A stretch of DNA of 5,898 nucleotides from Kiritimatiellales bacterium (GTDB lineage: Bacteria > Verrucomicrobiota > Kiritimatiellia > Kiritimatiellales > Pontiellaceae). The stretch covers positions 1-5,898 of the forward strand of contig JAUXGY010000133.1 in the NCBI GenBank assembly GCA_030621805.1. Direction: 5' to 3'. The notes under the pieces were generated by a model. That model had not been told where the DNA came from. It saw only the letters and a program-made list of their open reading frames with translations, and made no database searches. This document shows, piece after piece, positions 1-5,898 of the stretch. The stretch's first letter is position 1. Each line of letters starts with the position of its first letter. A program made the position numbers and the translations under genes.

Positions 1-525
1 TCGAACGCCATGGCGGTGGTGGCTTCCGTGGCTCCGGAAAAAGAAATTATCTTTGTTCCAGACACACATCTAGGGCATTACATTCAAGGCGAACTAGGTC
101 GGGAAATGATTATTTGGGATGGGTATTGCCCAACGCATTCGCGCATTCGCGATGTGGATATTTTTCGCGAGAAAGAGGAACATCCGAACGCGGTCGTGAT
201 GGCACATCCGGAGTGTCCTCAGAATATTCGTGATCTTGCCGATGAGCTACTCTCTACAGGGCAGATGTGTACTCTGGCGAAGGAATCAGATGCCACGGAG
301 TTTATTGTCGCCACGGAGATGGGGTTGCTCTATCGCCTGCGAAATGAAAACCCGGGAAAGAAATTCTATTCGGTGAGTGATCGGGCGGTCTGTCCGAACA
401 TGAAGAAAATTGATTTAGAAAAGGTGCTGTGGTCACTTGAGGATATGCAGCATCGAGTCGTGGTGCCGGAGCCCATCTGCTCGCAGGCCCGTAAATCTAT
501 TGAAGCAATGCTAACCATTAAATAG
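1..525 (+). CDS. nadA: Quinolinate synthase NadA, C-terminal part (5' end outside window)
   Basis: NadA condenses iminoaspartate with dihydroxyacetone phosphate to form quinolinate, the precursor of NAD, using an oxygen-sensitive [4Fe-4S] cluster held by three cysteines. The frame is open from base 1 (Ser-Asn-Ala before the first Met at base 10), and this lead-in matches the family's internal SSNA stretch, so the Met at base 10 is not the true start. About 174 residues are visible of a usual 300-370. Two cluster cysteines are present: the Cys of GYCPTH (codon 127-129) and the Cys of AVCPNMKKI (codon 391-393). Their spacing of 88 residues fits the family; the first Cys lies upstream of the window. 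AHPECP, the STGQM loop and ATEMGLLYRL are the expected substrate-site motifs. The gene ends in TAG 13 bases before the desulfurase and is probably co-transcribed with it. Identification is firm; only the 5' half is unseen. Confidence 0.95.
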   Translation, partial: SNAMAVVASVAPEKEIIFVPDTHLGHYIQGELGREMIIWDGYCPTHSRIRDVDIFREKEEHPNAVVMAHPECPQNIRDLADELLSTGQMCTLAKESDATEFIVATEMGLLYRLRNENPGKKFYSVSDRAVCPNMKKIDLEKVLWSLEDMQHRVVVPEPICSQARKSIEAMLTIK

Positions 526-538
526 ACAGGGGAAAGAA

Positions 539-1699
539 ATGGTCTATCTTGACAATAATGCCACCACGGCTGTGGCACCTGAAGTGCTGGAGGCCATGAT
601 TCCTTTTTTTAAAACCCAATGGGGAAATCCGTCGAGTCTGCATACGTTCGGTAGCAGCACGAAACGATCCATCGATGACGCCCGGGAAAAAGTGGCGCTA
701 TTCCTTGGTGCGTCCGATCCGAGTGAAATTATTTTTACCTCCGGTGGATCCGAAAGCAACACCCTGGCGCTCCTTGGAGCAGTTTCTGCCATGCAGGGAA
801 CCCCTCATGTGATGATCTCGCAAGTGGAGCACTCGGCCGTTCTTGGCCCTTGCGCCAAGCTGGAGAATGATGGCCTCCACGTCGGTCGAATAGCTGTGGA
901 TGGGCTGGGGCATTTGGATTTGGATGCGCTAAAAGCCGAGTTGGCAGAATACGCTGGGCCGGCCTTGGCCTCGTTCATGTGGGCTAACAATGAAACGGGA
1001 GTGATTTTCCCGATGGCTGAGCTGACCGGAATAGTTCACGAGGCGGATGGTGTTTTCCATACCGACGCCATTCAGGCCGCCGGAAAAATTCCGGTTAATG
1101 TGCAGGATATTCCTGTGGATATGCTTTCTCTTTCGGGGCACAAGTTATATGCCCCAAAGGGTGTTGGTGCTCTATATGTGCGCCGAGGAACTCGATTGAA
1201 TCCGTTGATCCTTGGCGGGCAGCAGGAGCGAGGTCGCCGCGCCGGAACGGAAAATGTGCCCTATATCGTTGGGCTGGGAAAGGCTTGCGAGCTTGCCCTT
1301 GACCGGATGGCGCAGGATGCCAAGCGCGAGGACAGCCTGCGTGATCGTTTGGAAAAAGGGATTCTGTCGACCTGCAAGGGAGCCGTGGTGAATGGTGATC
1401 CGGACAGCCGGTTGCCGAACACCACCAACATTGGCTTTGAACAACTGGAGGGCGAGGCCATTCTCCTCGCGCTCGATGACGCCGGCATTTGCGCCTCCGC
1501 AGGATCGGCCTGCCAATCGGGATCGATCGATGTTTCGCATGTCTTGAAAGCGATGAATCTTTCGTGTTCAAGGATGCAGGGTGCCGTTCGACTTAGCGTT
1601 GGGCGCTACACGACCGATGCGGATATCGACTACGCGCTGGAGCAACTCCCCATTATTATTGATCGCCAGAGGGAACTTTCTCCGCGGGTAAAAGAATAG
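539..1699 (+). CDS. nifS: Cysteine desulfurase, NifS/IscS type (PLP-dependent class V aminotransferase fold)
   Basis: This enzyme takes sulfur from L-cysteine as an enzyme-bound persulfide, releasing alanine, for Fe-S cluster assembly. The 386-residue protein is full length for the family and opens with the typical MVYLDNNATT. Visible catalytic residues are His98 (VEHSAV), the PLP-ring partner Asp176 with Gln179 (HTDAIQAAGK), the PLP Schiff-base Lys202 (SGHKLYAPKG) and the persulfide Cys325 in ASAGSACQSGS. Lys202 and Cys325 carry the same numbers as I recall for Azotobacter vinelandii NifS. The GSACxSG form is that of the group I NifS/IscS enzymes rather than SufS. A good ribosome site, AGGGG at 528-532, sits 6 bases before the ATG. 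Lying directly behind nadA, it probably supplies sulfur for the NadA cluster, as the nifS-like gene next to the nad genes does in B. subtilis. It could also be the general housekeeping IscS; no iscU or iscA is visible here. Confidence 0.95.
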   Translation: MVYLDNNATTAVAPEVLEAMIPFFKTQWGNPSSLHTFGSSTKRSIDDAREKVALFLGASDPSEIIFTSGGSESNTLALLGAVSAMQGTPHVMISQVEHSAVLGPCAKLENDGLHVGRIAVDGLGHLDLDALKAELAEYAGPALASFMWANNETGVIFPMAELTGIVHEADGVFHTDAIQAAGKIPVNVQDIPVDMLSLSGHKLYAPKGVGALYVRRGTRLNPLILGGQQERGRRAGTENVPYIVGLGKACELALDRMAQDAKREDSLRDRLEKGILSTCKGAVVNGDPDSRLPNTTNIGFEQLEGEAILLALDDAGICASAGSACQSGSIDVSHVLKAMNLSCSRMQGAVRLSVGRYTTDADIDYALEQLPIIIDRQRELSPRVKE

Positions 1700-1728
1700 C
1701 ACAAAAGGGCATTGTCATGCTTTCGGGG

Positions 1729-3048
1729 TTAGCTTTTCGGGCGGTGATCGATCACGCGCTGAGCCTTTCCGATGAAGCGCTCCAGCGAATTCGGCGAAAC
1801 CAGTTCAATGTTCATGCGAAGGCCGGTGACCCCTTGGATGGTACGGAGTATTCTATCTTTCAGCCCTTGCATCTCCTTCATGCTGGAACTGAAGGAATCC
1901 TCCATTATTTCAACCTTTACCGTTACCTCGTCCCTGCGGTCGGGCCGGTCAACTTCGATGAGATAGTGCGGGGCGGTGCCTTCGACGCGTAGCAAGGCCT
2001 GTTCGATTTGCGAAGGATAGACGTTGACGCCCTTGATGATCAGCATGTCGTCGGAGCGTCCGGTCACGCGGCTCATGCGGACGGTGGTGCGGCCGCAGGC
2101 GCAGGGTTCTGGATTGAGCGAGGCAATGTCGCGCGTGCGGTAGCGGATGATCGGCATGGCCTCCTTGCAGAGCGAGGTGAAGACCAGCTCGCCTTCTTCA
2201 CCAGGGGCGACGGGTTCGAGGGTGTCGGGATTGATGCACTCCACGATGAATGCATCCTCGGAAATATGCATACCGTCGCGTACGGCGCACTCCCCGCTGA
2301 CACCGGGGCCTATCACCTCGCTCAGGCCATAGTTGTTGAAGCAGAGGATGCCCATCTCATCCTCGATGCGGGTGCGCATGTCTTCCGTCCATGGCTCACC
2401 GCCAAAGTGGGCATACTTGAGATTCAGGGCGTTGCGCGGAATATCGTTCTGGAGGATGAATTCGGAGATCGTAAGCGCATAGCTCGGGGTGCAAACCAGC
2501 GCATCGACCTGCATATCCATCATCAGCATAATCTGCTTTGGGGTGTTCCCCGCCGCCGCCGGAATGATCCCGGCGCCGACGCGCTCCACGCCATAGTGTA
2601 GGCCAAAGCCGCCGGTAAAGAGCCCGTAGCCAAAGGCAATCTGCACGGTGTGTTCTGGCAGCAGCCCGCCGCCGGTGAGGAAGCGCGCGCAGAGGTTGGC
2701 CCAGTTTTTCAGGTCGTTATGGGTGTAGGCCACCATCGTGGGAGTTCCGGTGGTACCGGACGAGCCGTGGTAACGGGCCACTTCGGAGCGATCTACCGCC
2801 AGCATGCGAAGCGGGTACTGCTCACGCAGGTCGGCCTTAGTGGTAAAGGGAAGCCGTTGCAGATCATCCAGCGATTGGATCTTTTCTGGGGTGATCCCGG
2901 TTTTAGAAAAGGCCTCTTTATAGAAGGGAACCTGCTGAACGCGCTCGACGGTTTCTTTCAGCCTCGCGCCCTGCAAAGCCCCCAGCTCGTGATGTGTTAG
3001 CGATTCTTCCTTGTCCCAGATTCGGTTTTCTACAACAAATTTACTCAT
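1729..3048 (-). CDS. paaK: Phenylacetate-CoA ligase family protein (PaaK-type), promoter-distal copy
   Basis: PaaK-type ligases activate an aryl acid with ATP and CoA to the aryl-CoA thioester, AMP and pyrophosphate, in the cytoplasm. The 439-residue protein is full length and carries the adenylate-forming core motifs in order: the phosphate loop GSSGTTGTP (about residues 95-103), the FGGEPWTEDMR segment (215-225), NNYGLSE (238-244), YRTRD (303-307), the hinge GRSDDMLIIKGVNVYPSQIE (330-349) and the C-terminal catalytic Lys428 in IGKAQRV. Cys254, His261, Cys316 and Cys318 form a C-x6-H...C-x-C set shared with the other ligase here and possibly binding zinc. The ATG at 3048 has only a weak AAAAGG about 10 bases upstream. 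It is the last gene of the minus-strand cluster, 113 bases behind the ACT gene, and converges on the desulfurase. Its true acid substrate (phenylacetate, indoleacetate, hydroxyphenylacetate or other) cannot be read from the sequence. Confidence 0.92.
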   Translation of the reverse strand: MSKFVVENRIWDKEESLTHHELGALQGARLKETVERVQQVPFYKEAFSKTGITPEKIQSLDDLQRLPFTTKADLREQYPLRMLAVDRSEVARYHGSSGTTGTPTMVAYTHNDLKNWANLCARFLTGGGLLPEHTVQIAFGYGLFTGGFGLHYGVERVGAGIIPAAAGNTPKQIMLMMDMQVDALVCTPSYALTISEFILQNDIPRNALNLKYAHFGGEPWTEDMRTRIEDEMGILCFNNYGLSEVIGPGVSGECAVRDGMHISEDAFIVECINPDTLEPVAPGEEGELVFTSLCKEAMPIIRYRTRDIASLNPEPCACGRTTVRMSRVTGRSDDMLIIKGVNVYPSQIEQALLRVEGTAPHYLIEVDRPDRRDEVTVKVEIMEDSFSSSMKEMQGLKDRILRTIQGVTGLRMNIELVSPNSLERFIGKAQRVIDHRPKS

Positions 3049-3130
3049 ATCAAATTAACCTTTTACAACGACAGAGACCCATAGAATAATTTTAAACACG
3101 CGCTGCGCTCAAGGCTACTAGATCACAAAA

Positions 3131-3157
3131 CTTCGTGCTCTTCGTGTCTTAGTGGGT
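3131..3157 (-). repeat. Three-unit CACGAAG-type mini-repeat in operon spacer
   Basis: Read on the minus strand, the spacer between the ACT gene and the distal ligase holds CACTAAG (3154-3148), CACGAAG (3146-3140) and CACGAAG (3137-3131), spaced 8 and 9 bases apart. It begins a few bases after the ACT stop codon. I recall similar CACGAAG-rich strings between genes in many environmental bacteria, but cannot search for them here. The remaining spacer up to the ligase start (about 3049-3130) shows no gene and no convincing terminator. Confidence 0.6.
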
Positions 3158-3161
3158 TTTT

Positions 3162-3602
3162 TTACCCTTCTGCTCGTTGGTAGAGCTCGACGCTTCCGAG
3201 AATGTTTAGGTGGGCGTTTTGCAGGGCGGCGACGGCTTTGTCCATATCGTCGAAACGAAAGAGTAGGACGGCGTTTTCCCCGCTTTTGATGGTGAAGGCA
3301 TACATGTATTCAACGCCGATGCCGGAGTTCTCTTCAATTCTGAGGATCTCGCTGAGTCCGCCGGGCTGGTCGCTGACTTCGATGGCGATGACGTCGGTCA
3401 GTTTGGCGACAAATCCTTTTTCCTCCAGCAACGTCTTGGCGTGGTTGTGCTCCTTGACGATCAGGCGCAGGATACCGAACTGCTCGGTGTCAGCCAGCGA
3501 GAGGGTGATAATGTTGATGCCGTTCTCGGCCAGCACCGCACAAAGCTCACGCAGGCGGCCATGTTTGTTTTCCAAGAATACAGATAACTGCTTTAGTTTC
3601 AT
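3162..3602 (-). CDS. Tandem ACT-domain protein, probable amino-acid-binding regulator
   Basis: The 146-residue protein consists of two ACT domains and no other domain. The first spans about residues 1-65 (MKLKQLSVFLENKHGRL, then AENGINIITLSLADT and FGILRLIV); the second about 70-142 (VIAIEVSDQPGGLSEIL, then GIGVEYMYAF and AVLLFRF). ACT domains bind small ligands, mostly amino acids, at domain interfaces and so modulate partner proteins. Stand-alone double-ACT proteins of this kind are known next to PaaK-type ligases and indolepyruvate ferredoxin oxidoreductase genes. The first ligand turn reads NKHGR where the family usually has NKPGR. The start is clear: AAGGAG lies on the minus strand at about 3615-3610, with 7 bases to the ATG. 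Sitting between two ligase genes, it plausibly senses an aromatic amino acid or related product and adjusts the ligases or an unseen oxidoreductase; that role is inferred, since no enzymatic or DNA-binding domain is present. Confidence 0.9.
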   Translation of the reverse strand: MKLKQLSVFLENKHGRLRELCAVLAENGINIITLSLADTEQFGILRLIVKEHNHAKTLLEEKGFVAKLTDVIAIEVSDQPGGLSEILRIEENSGIGVEYMYAFTIKSGENAVLLFRFDDMDKAVAALQNAHLNILGSVELYQRAEG

Positions 3603-3624
3603 GCTACAGCTCCTTTTATTGAAC

Positions 3625-3654
3625 CGCGAATGGACACTAATAAACGCGAATTAA
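3625..3654 (+). repeat. Three-unit CGCGAAT-type mini-repeat with 10-base period
   Basis: The 84-base spacer between the proximal ligase and the ACT gene contains three consecutive 10-base units on the plus strand: CGCGAATGGA (3625-3634), CACTAATAAA (3635-3644) and CGCGAATTAA (3645-3654). The unit core is CRCKAAT. This is related to, but in the opposite orientation from, the CACKAAG repeat at 3131-3157. It lies just upstream of the ACT ribosome site and may affect the message between the two genes. Similar CGCGAATGGA-type strings are familiar to me from intergenic DNA of environmental bacteria, though I cannot check that here. Confidence 0.6.
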
Positions 3655-3686
3655 GTTAGTTTCCATGTGCGGGAATTATTCTGTCC

Positions 3687-5021
3687 TTAATCATTCTGTC
3701 GATTGTCAATCACTCTCTTGGCCTTGCCCATCGAGCGCTCGATGGTGTTGGGCTCGACGAGGGTGAGCTTCACGCGGATGCCGAGGATATGCGCGATGGC
3801 GTCGGAGAGCTGCTTATGCACGGCTTCGATGCCTCGGACGGTATCGCTGAATGTTGCGGCGGTGACTTCCACCTGAACCTCCATCTGATCCATTCCGCCG
3901 GAGCGGCTGAGGAGGATTTGGTAGTGGGGCAGGGTTTCCTCGACCCGGAGCAATGCGGCTTCGATCTGCGACGGGAAAACATTCACGCCGCGAATGATGA
4001 ACATGTCGTCGCTTCTGCGCGCAATGCGGTTGATGCGCCGGATGGTGCGGCCGCATTCGCACTTTTCGGCAATGATGCTGGTGATGTCGTGGGTGCGGTA
4101 GCGCATAACGGGCATCGCCTTCTTGCTGAGTGTGGTAATGATCAATTCACCTTCCTCGCCATCGGGCATGGTTTCGTCGGTAACGGGATCGACAATCTCG
4201 ATCATGAAATGGTCCTCGAAGATATGCAGGCCTTGTTGTTTTTCGCAGGCCATGCCGACGCCGGGGCCAATGATTTCGGAGAGGCCATAAATATCGAAGG
4301 CTTTGATGCCGGTCTTGCCTTCGATGTATTTGCGCATCTCATCCGTCCACGGTTCCGCACCGAATACGCCGACGCGCAGGGGGATTTCATCCCAGTCGAT
4401 GCCCATCTCTTCGGCATACTCGATGAGGTGCAGAAAATAACTTGGTGTGGCGCAAATGGCCGTGGTGCCGAAGTCGCGCATCACCATGATCTGCCGCTCG
4501 GAGTTGCCACCGGAGATGGGGATAACGGTCGCGCCGAGGGCCTCCGCTCCATAGTGGGCACCGAGGCCGCCAGTGAAAAGGCCGTAGCCGTAGGCGTTCT
4601 GGATAATGTCGCCGGAATGGAGTCCGGCACAGGCAAATGTACGCACCATGACCTCGTTCCAGACTTCGATGTCCTCCTTCGTGTAAGCCACCACGATCGG
4701 CTTGCCGGTGGTGCCCGAAGAAGCATGCAGACGAACAACTTCATTCATTGGAACAGCAAATAGACCATAGGGATAGGTGTCGCGCAGATCGGTCTTTTGG
4801 GTGAAGGGAAGTTTACGGATATCCTCCAGAGTTTGGATGTCCTCTGGTTTAACGCCGCTTGCATCCATCCGCTCCTGAAAGAGGGTCTGGTTTTCATAGG
4901 CGTGTTTCGTAATGGCGCGGAGGCGCTGGAGTTGCAAGGTGCGGAGCTGTTCCTCGCGCATATAGTCGGGGGCTGAAGCGGGGTGCATCAGACTTTCCCG
5001 ATCGTTCCATTGTGCGTGCAT
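3687..5021 (-). CDS. paaK: Phenylacetate-CoA ligase family protein (PaaK-type), promoter-proximal copy
   Basis: This second full-length aryl-acid:CoA ligase has 444 residues and is a clear paralogue of the 439-residue copy downstream. Motifs in order are the phosphate loop SSGTTGKP (101-108), FGAEPWTDEMR (220-230), FDIYGLSE (242-249), YRTHD (308-312), RRSDDMFIIRGVNVFPSQIE (335-354) and catalytic Lys433 in MGKAKRV. Cys259, His266, Cys321 and Cys323 repeat the C-x6-H...C-x-C set of the other copy. Of the two, this one is closer to canonical PaaK around the phosphate loop (AVPMNEVVRLHASSGTTGKP), so it is the better candidate for a true phenylacetate-CoA ligase. It follows the ferredoxin by 39 bases and is followed by the ACT gene after 84, so one transcript is likely. 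Met12 and Met21 are alternative starts, but the ribosome site favours Met1. The substrate remains uncertain; an indoleacetate or hydroxyphenylacetate ligase is possible. Confidence 0.93.
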   Translation of the reverse strand: MHAQWNDRESLMHPASAPDYMREEQLRTLQLQRLRAITKHAYENQTLFQERMDASGVKPEDIQTLEDIRKLPFTQKTDLRDTYPYGLFAVPMNEVVRLHASSGTTGKPIVVAYTKEDIEVWNEVMVRTFACAGLHSGDIIQNAYGYGLFTGGLGAHYGAEALGATVIPISGGNSERQIMVMRDFGTTAICATPSYFLHLIEYAEEMGIDWDEIPLRVGVFGAEPWTDEMRKYIEGKTGIKAFDIYGLSEIIGPGVGMACEKQQGLHIFEDHFMIEIVDPVTDETMPDGEEGELIITTLSKKAMPVMRYRTHDITSIIAEKCECGRTIRRINRIARRSDDMFIIRGVNVFPSQIEAALLRVEETLPHYQILLSRSGGMDQMEVQVEVTAATFSDTVRGIEAVHKQLSDAIAHILGIRVKLTLVEPNTIERSMGKAKRVIDNRQND

Positions 5022-5028
5022 AGTTGGA

Positions 5029-5036
5029 CCTTTCCT
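5029..5036 (-). promoter_or_regulatory. Ribosome binding site deciding the start of the proximal ligase
   Basis: The minus strand reads AGGAAAGG here, leaving 7 bases before the ATG at 5021. This supports Met1 over the in-frame Met codons at residues 12 and 21. Confidence 0.6.
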
Positions 5037-5060
5037 TAGGAGTTTAAAGAGGATTTTTTT

Positions 5061-5249
5061 TTATGCTAGGTGGGAGATGGCGAGTACGGGGCAGTTTTTT
5101 TCGGCCGCAAGGGCACTCGCCTGTAATGCTTCGGGAACGGGGTCAATTTTTACTTTCGAGGTTTGGTCTGGGAATTCAAAAACTTCTGGGGCAATTCCTT
5201 GGCAGGCCTCGCAACCAATGCATAGATTCTGGTCTACAGTGAATTTCAT
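5061..5249 (-). CDS. Small ferredoxin with a single [4Fe-4S] cluster
   Basis: This 62-residue cytoplasmic electron carrier resembles the short ferredoxins of Thermotoga maritima and sulfate reducers. Cluster ligands are Cys10, Cys13 and Cys16 (CIGCEAC) and Cys53 in NCPVLAI, with no second cluster motif. Position 20, a disulfide cysteine in the T. maritima protein, is Ala here, and no other cysteines exist, so there is no disulfide. The usual CPTGAI ending is CPVLAI. The start is well supported: AAGGAG at 5260-5255 lies 5 bases before the ATG. It is the first gene of the minus-strand cluster, with the PaaK-type ligase 39 bases downstream. This suggests it serves a ferredoxin-dependent step of aryl-CoA metabolism, such as an indolepyruvate-type oxidoreductase, which is not in the window. 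Its redox partner cannot be determined from sequence. Confidence 0.93.
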   Translation of the reverse strand: MKFTVDQNLCIGCEACQGIAPEVFEFPDQTSKVKIDPVPEALQASALAAEKNCPVLAISHLA

Positions 5250-5277
5250 TCTTACTCCTTATTTGATCGGCGAGCAC

Positions 5278-5305
5278 ATTAAACCATTCACACAAACAGG
5301 GTCAA
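5278..5305 (-). promoter_or_regulatory. Putative sigma70-type promoter for the ferredoxin-ligase cluster
   Basis: On the minus strand a -35 box TTGACC (5305-5300; five of six matches to TTGACA) is separated by 16 bases from a -10 box TTTAAT (5283-5278; five of six matches to TATAAT). Initiation would fall near 5271, leaving a leader of about 20 bases that includes the ferredoxin ribosome site. The -35 box lies in the stretch following the transposase stop codon, which probably belongs to the insertion sequence end. The match is by eye only and has no expression support. Confidence 0.5.
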
Positions 5306-5898
5306 TCTTTCCTCATTCATAAGCAGGACATTCCCCATTTTTTCAGCCAAATTCTGGCAGTAGGTTTTGCGGGTCGATTTTAGGGGGCGGTTTTACTTTT
5401 TTTGGGCTGATTCTCGACAACAATGCCCCGACACCGCCGGCCAAAGCGTAGTAACAAAACTCGGTTACCCCGTAGAAGCGTTTCGATGCGGCGATGATAT
5501 GTCCCGCAAGGATTTCAAGCCTCATCCCTTGGCCGAGGCGAACGCTCAAAAAATAGAGGGCGACCAACAGGATACCCATCCTGTTTTTGAGTCGCTGCCA
5601 GTCGAGCAGGCGGATGTCTTCGAAATTGTAACTTTGCTTCATGAAGCGAATGGCCTTCTCAACCAGCCAGCGCGAGATATAGGCCTCCACGATGCGCCAT
5701 ATCGACTTCCGACTACCCTTTACCTCCACATTGGTCAACAGCATCAGGGGTTTCTTGCCGAAGCCTCTGACAACGACAAGCGACATCTGTTCGTCGCGTC
5801 CGGGGAGCTTCACTCTGCCGTGCACCAAACTCCAGATGATAGACCTTCTCCCCCTTGCGGGTCTCCTTCACGATGGTTTCGGCGTATTTCATTTTGCA
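5298..5898 (-). mobile_element. IS4-like insertion sequence, one end (other end beyond window)
   Basis: A transposase gene remnant occupies 5343-5898, and the 45 bases after its stop codon (5298-5342) contain no gene and lead towards the ferredoxin promoter. I place the element's end near the GGGTCAATCTTTCC string at 5299-5312, because transposase genes normally stop a short distance inside the terminal repeat and I recall similar strings near mobile elements. The opposite end is outside the window, so neither an inverted repeat nor a target duplication can be confirmed. The exact boundary is inferred. Confidence 0.4.
5343..5898 (-). pseudogene. IS4-family DDE transposase, frameshifted and cut by the window edge
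   Basis: This is the C-terminal part of a transposase. The main frame (5828 down to 5343) encodes GRVKLPGRDEQMSLVVVRGF and then Y-ISR-WLVE-KAIRFMK, an exact fit to the IS4 signature Y-x2-R-x3-E-x6-K; the Glu is the last acidic catalytic residue. The rest is a helical tail (MGILLVALYFLSVRLGQ and onwards). Upstream of about 5828 that frame is closed by a stop at 5870-5868. The sensible protein continues in another frame from the window edge (CKMKYAETIVKETRKGEK, then VYHLEFGAR) and itself stops at 5715-5713. The two halves join at about 5811-5828 if one extra base is removed, for example the A at 5816, giving FGARRVKLPG. The gene therefore carries a +1 frameshift and is probably inactive, unless this is a sequencing error. 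The other catalytic aspartates lie beyond the edge. Confidence 0.75.

Noticed and set aside
1704..1723. Small hairpin between the convergent nifS-like and ligase genes (GCAT, TGTC loop, ATGC, extended by AAA/TTT across a two-base bulge)
   Set aside because: The position suits a shared terminator, but the stem is only 4 plus 3 pairs with a bulge and no clear T-tract, too weak to call.
2008..2601. A 197-codon open frame on the plus strand opposite the distal ligase
   Set aside because: Same reasoning: a shadow of the real minus-strand gene, His/Ala/Asp-rich, with no family resemblance.
3100..3112. Short palindrome GCGCTGCGC in the spacer before the distal ligase
   Set aside because: The arms are four bases with a one-base centre, which cannot form a stable hairpin loop, and no T-run follows on the minus strand.
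3202..3654. A 150-codon plus-strand open frame opposite the ACT gene
   Set aside because: Antisense shadow of a clear double-ACT protein, Ser-rich, with no motif.
3789..4763. A 324-codon open frame on the plus strand opposite the proximal ligase
   Set aside because: It lies wholly antisense to a strongly supported PaaK-type gene, has no recognisable motifs, and is explained by GC-rich codons of the real gene.
5054..5062. Run of nine T (A on the minus strand) overlapping the ferredoxin stop codon
   Set aside because: Slippage there leaves the TAA intact. There is no stem before it on the plus strand and no plus-strand gene needing a terminator.

Overview
The window looks like a bacterial chromosome segment of moderate GC content, from an anaerobic or oxygen-sensitive heterotroph. 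That reading rests on the content: an Fe-S-dependent quinolinate synthase paired with a cysteine desulfurase, a single-cluster ferredoxin, and two phenylacetate-CoA-ligase-type enzymes with an ACT protein, a set usual in anaerobic bacteria and archaea. Short CACGAAG / CGCGAAT period repeats in the spacers resemble strings I recall from Verrucomicrobiota/Kiritimatiellota-like and other environmental genomes. That taxonomic hint is weak and from memory.

Layout. The left third is on the plus strand: the 3' half of nadA (cut by the window edge at base 1), followed 13 bases later by a complete NifS/IscS-type cysteine desulfurase. Everything to the right is on the minus strand and converges on the desulfurase with only a 29-base gap. 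In transcription order (right to left) it runs: a frameshifted IS4-like transposase remnant cut by the right edge; a probable promoter; a 62-residue 4Fe-4S ferredoxin; a first PaaK-type ligase (444 aa); a tandem-ACT protein (146 aa); and a second PaaK-type ligase (439 aa). The two long spacers in this minus-strand cluster each carry a three-unit mini-repeat.

How the genes fit together. NadA makes quinolinate for NAD synthesis and needs a [4Fe-4S] cluster. The neighbouring desulfurase is the obvious sulfur source, as in the known nad/nifS pairing of Bacillus subtilis. The minus-strand cluster is best read as an aryl-acid/aryl-CoA module. PaaK-type ligases make arylacetyl-CoA. The ferredoxin could supply or accept electrons for an indolepyruvate-type ferredoxin oxidoreductase, which is not in this window. 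The ACT protein could sense an aromatic amino acid. The promoter that seems to drive this cluster has its -35 box inside or at the edge of the insertion-sequence remnant and its -10 box nearer the ferredoxin, so the element may have shaped expression of the module.

I see no RNA genes, CRISPR array, or clearly undescribed system. The most interesting points are the putative IS-edge promoter, the ferredoxin-ligase-ACT-ligase arrangement without its oxidoreductase, and the related mini-repeats in successive operon spacers. No stretch longer than about 120 bases lacks a gene.
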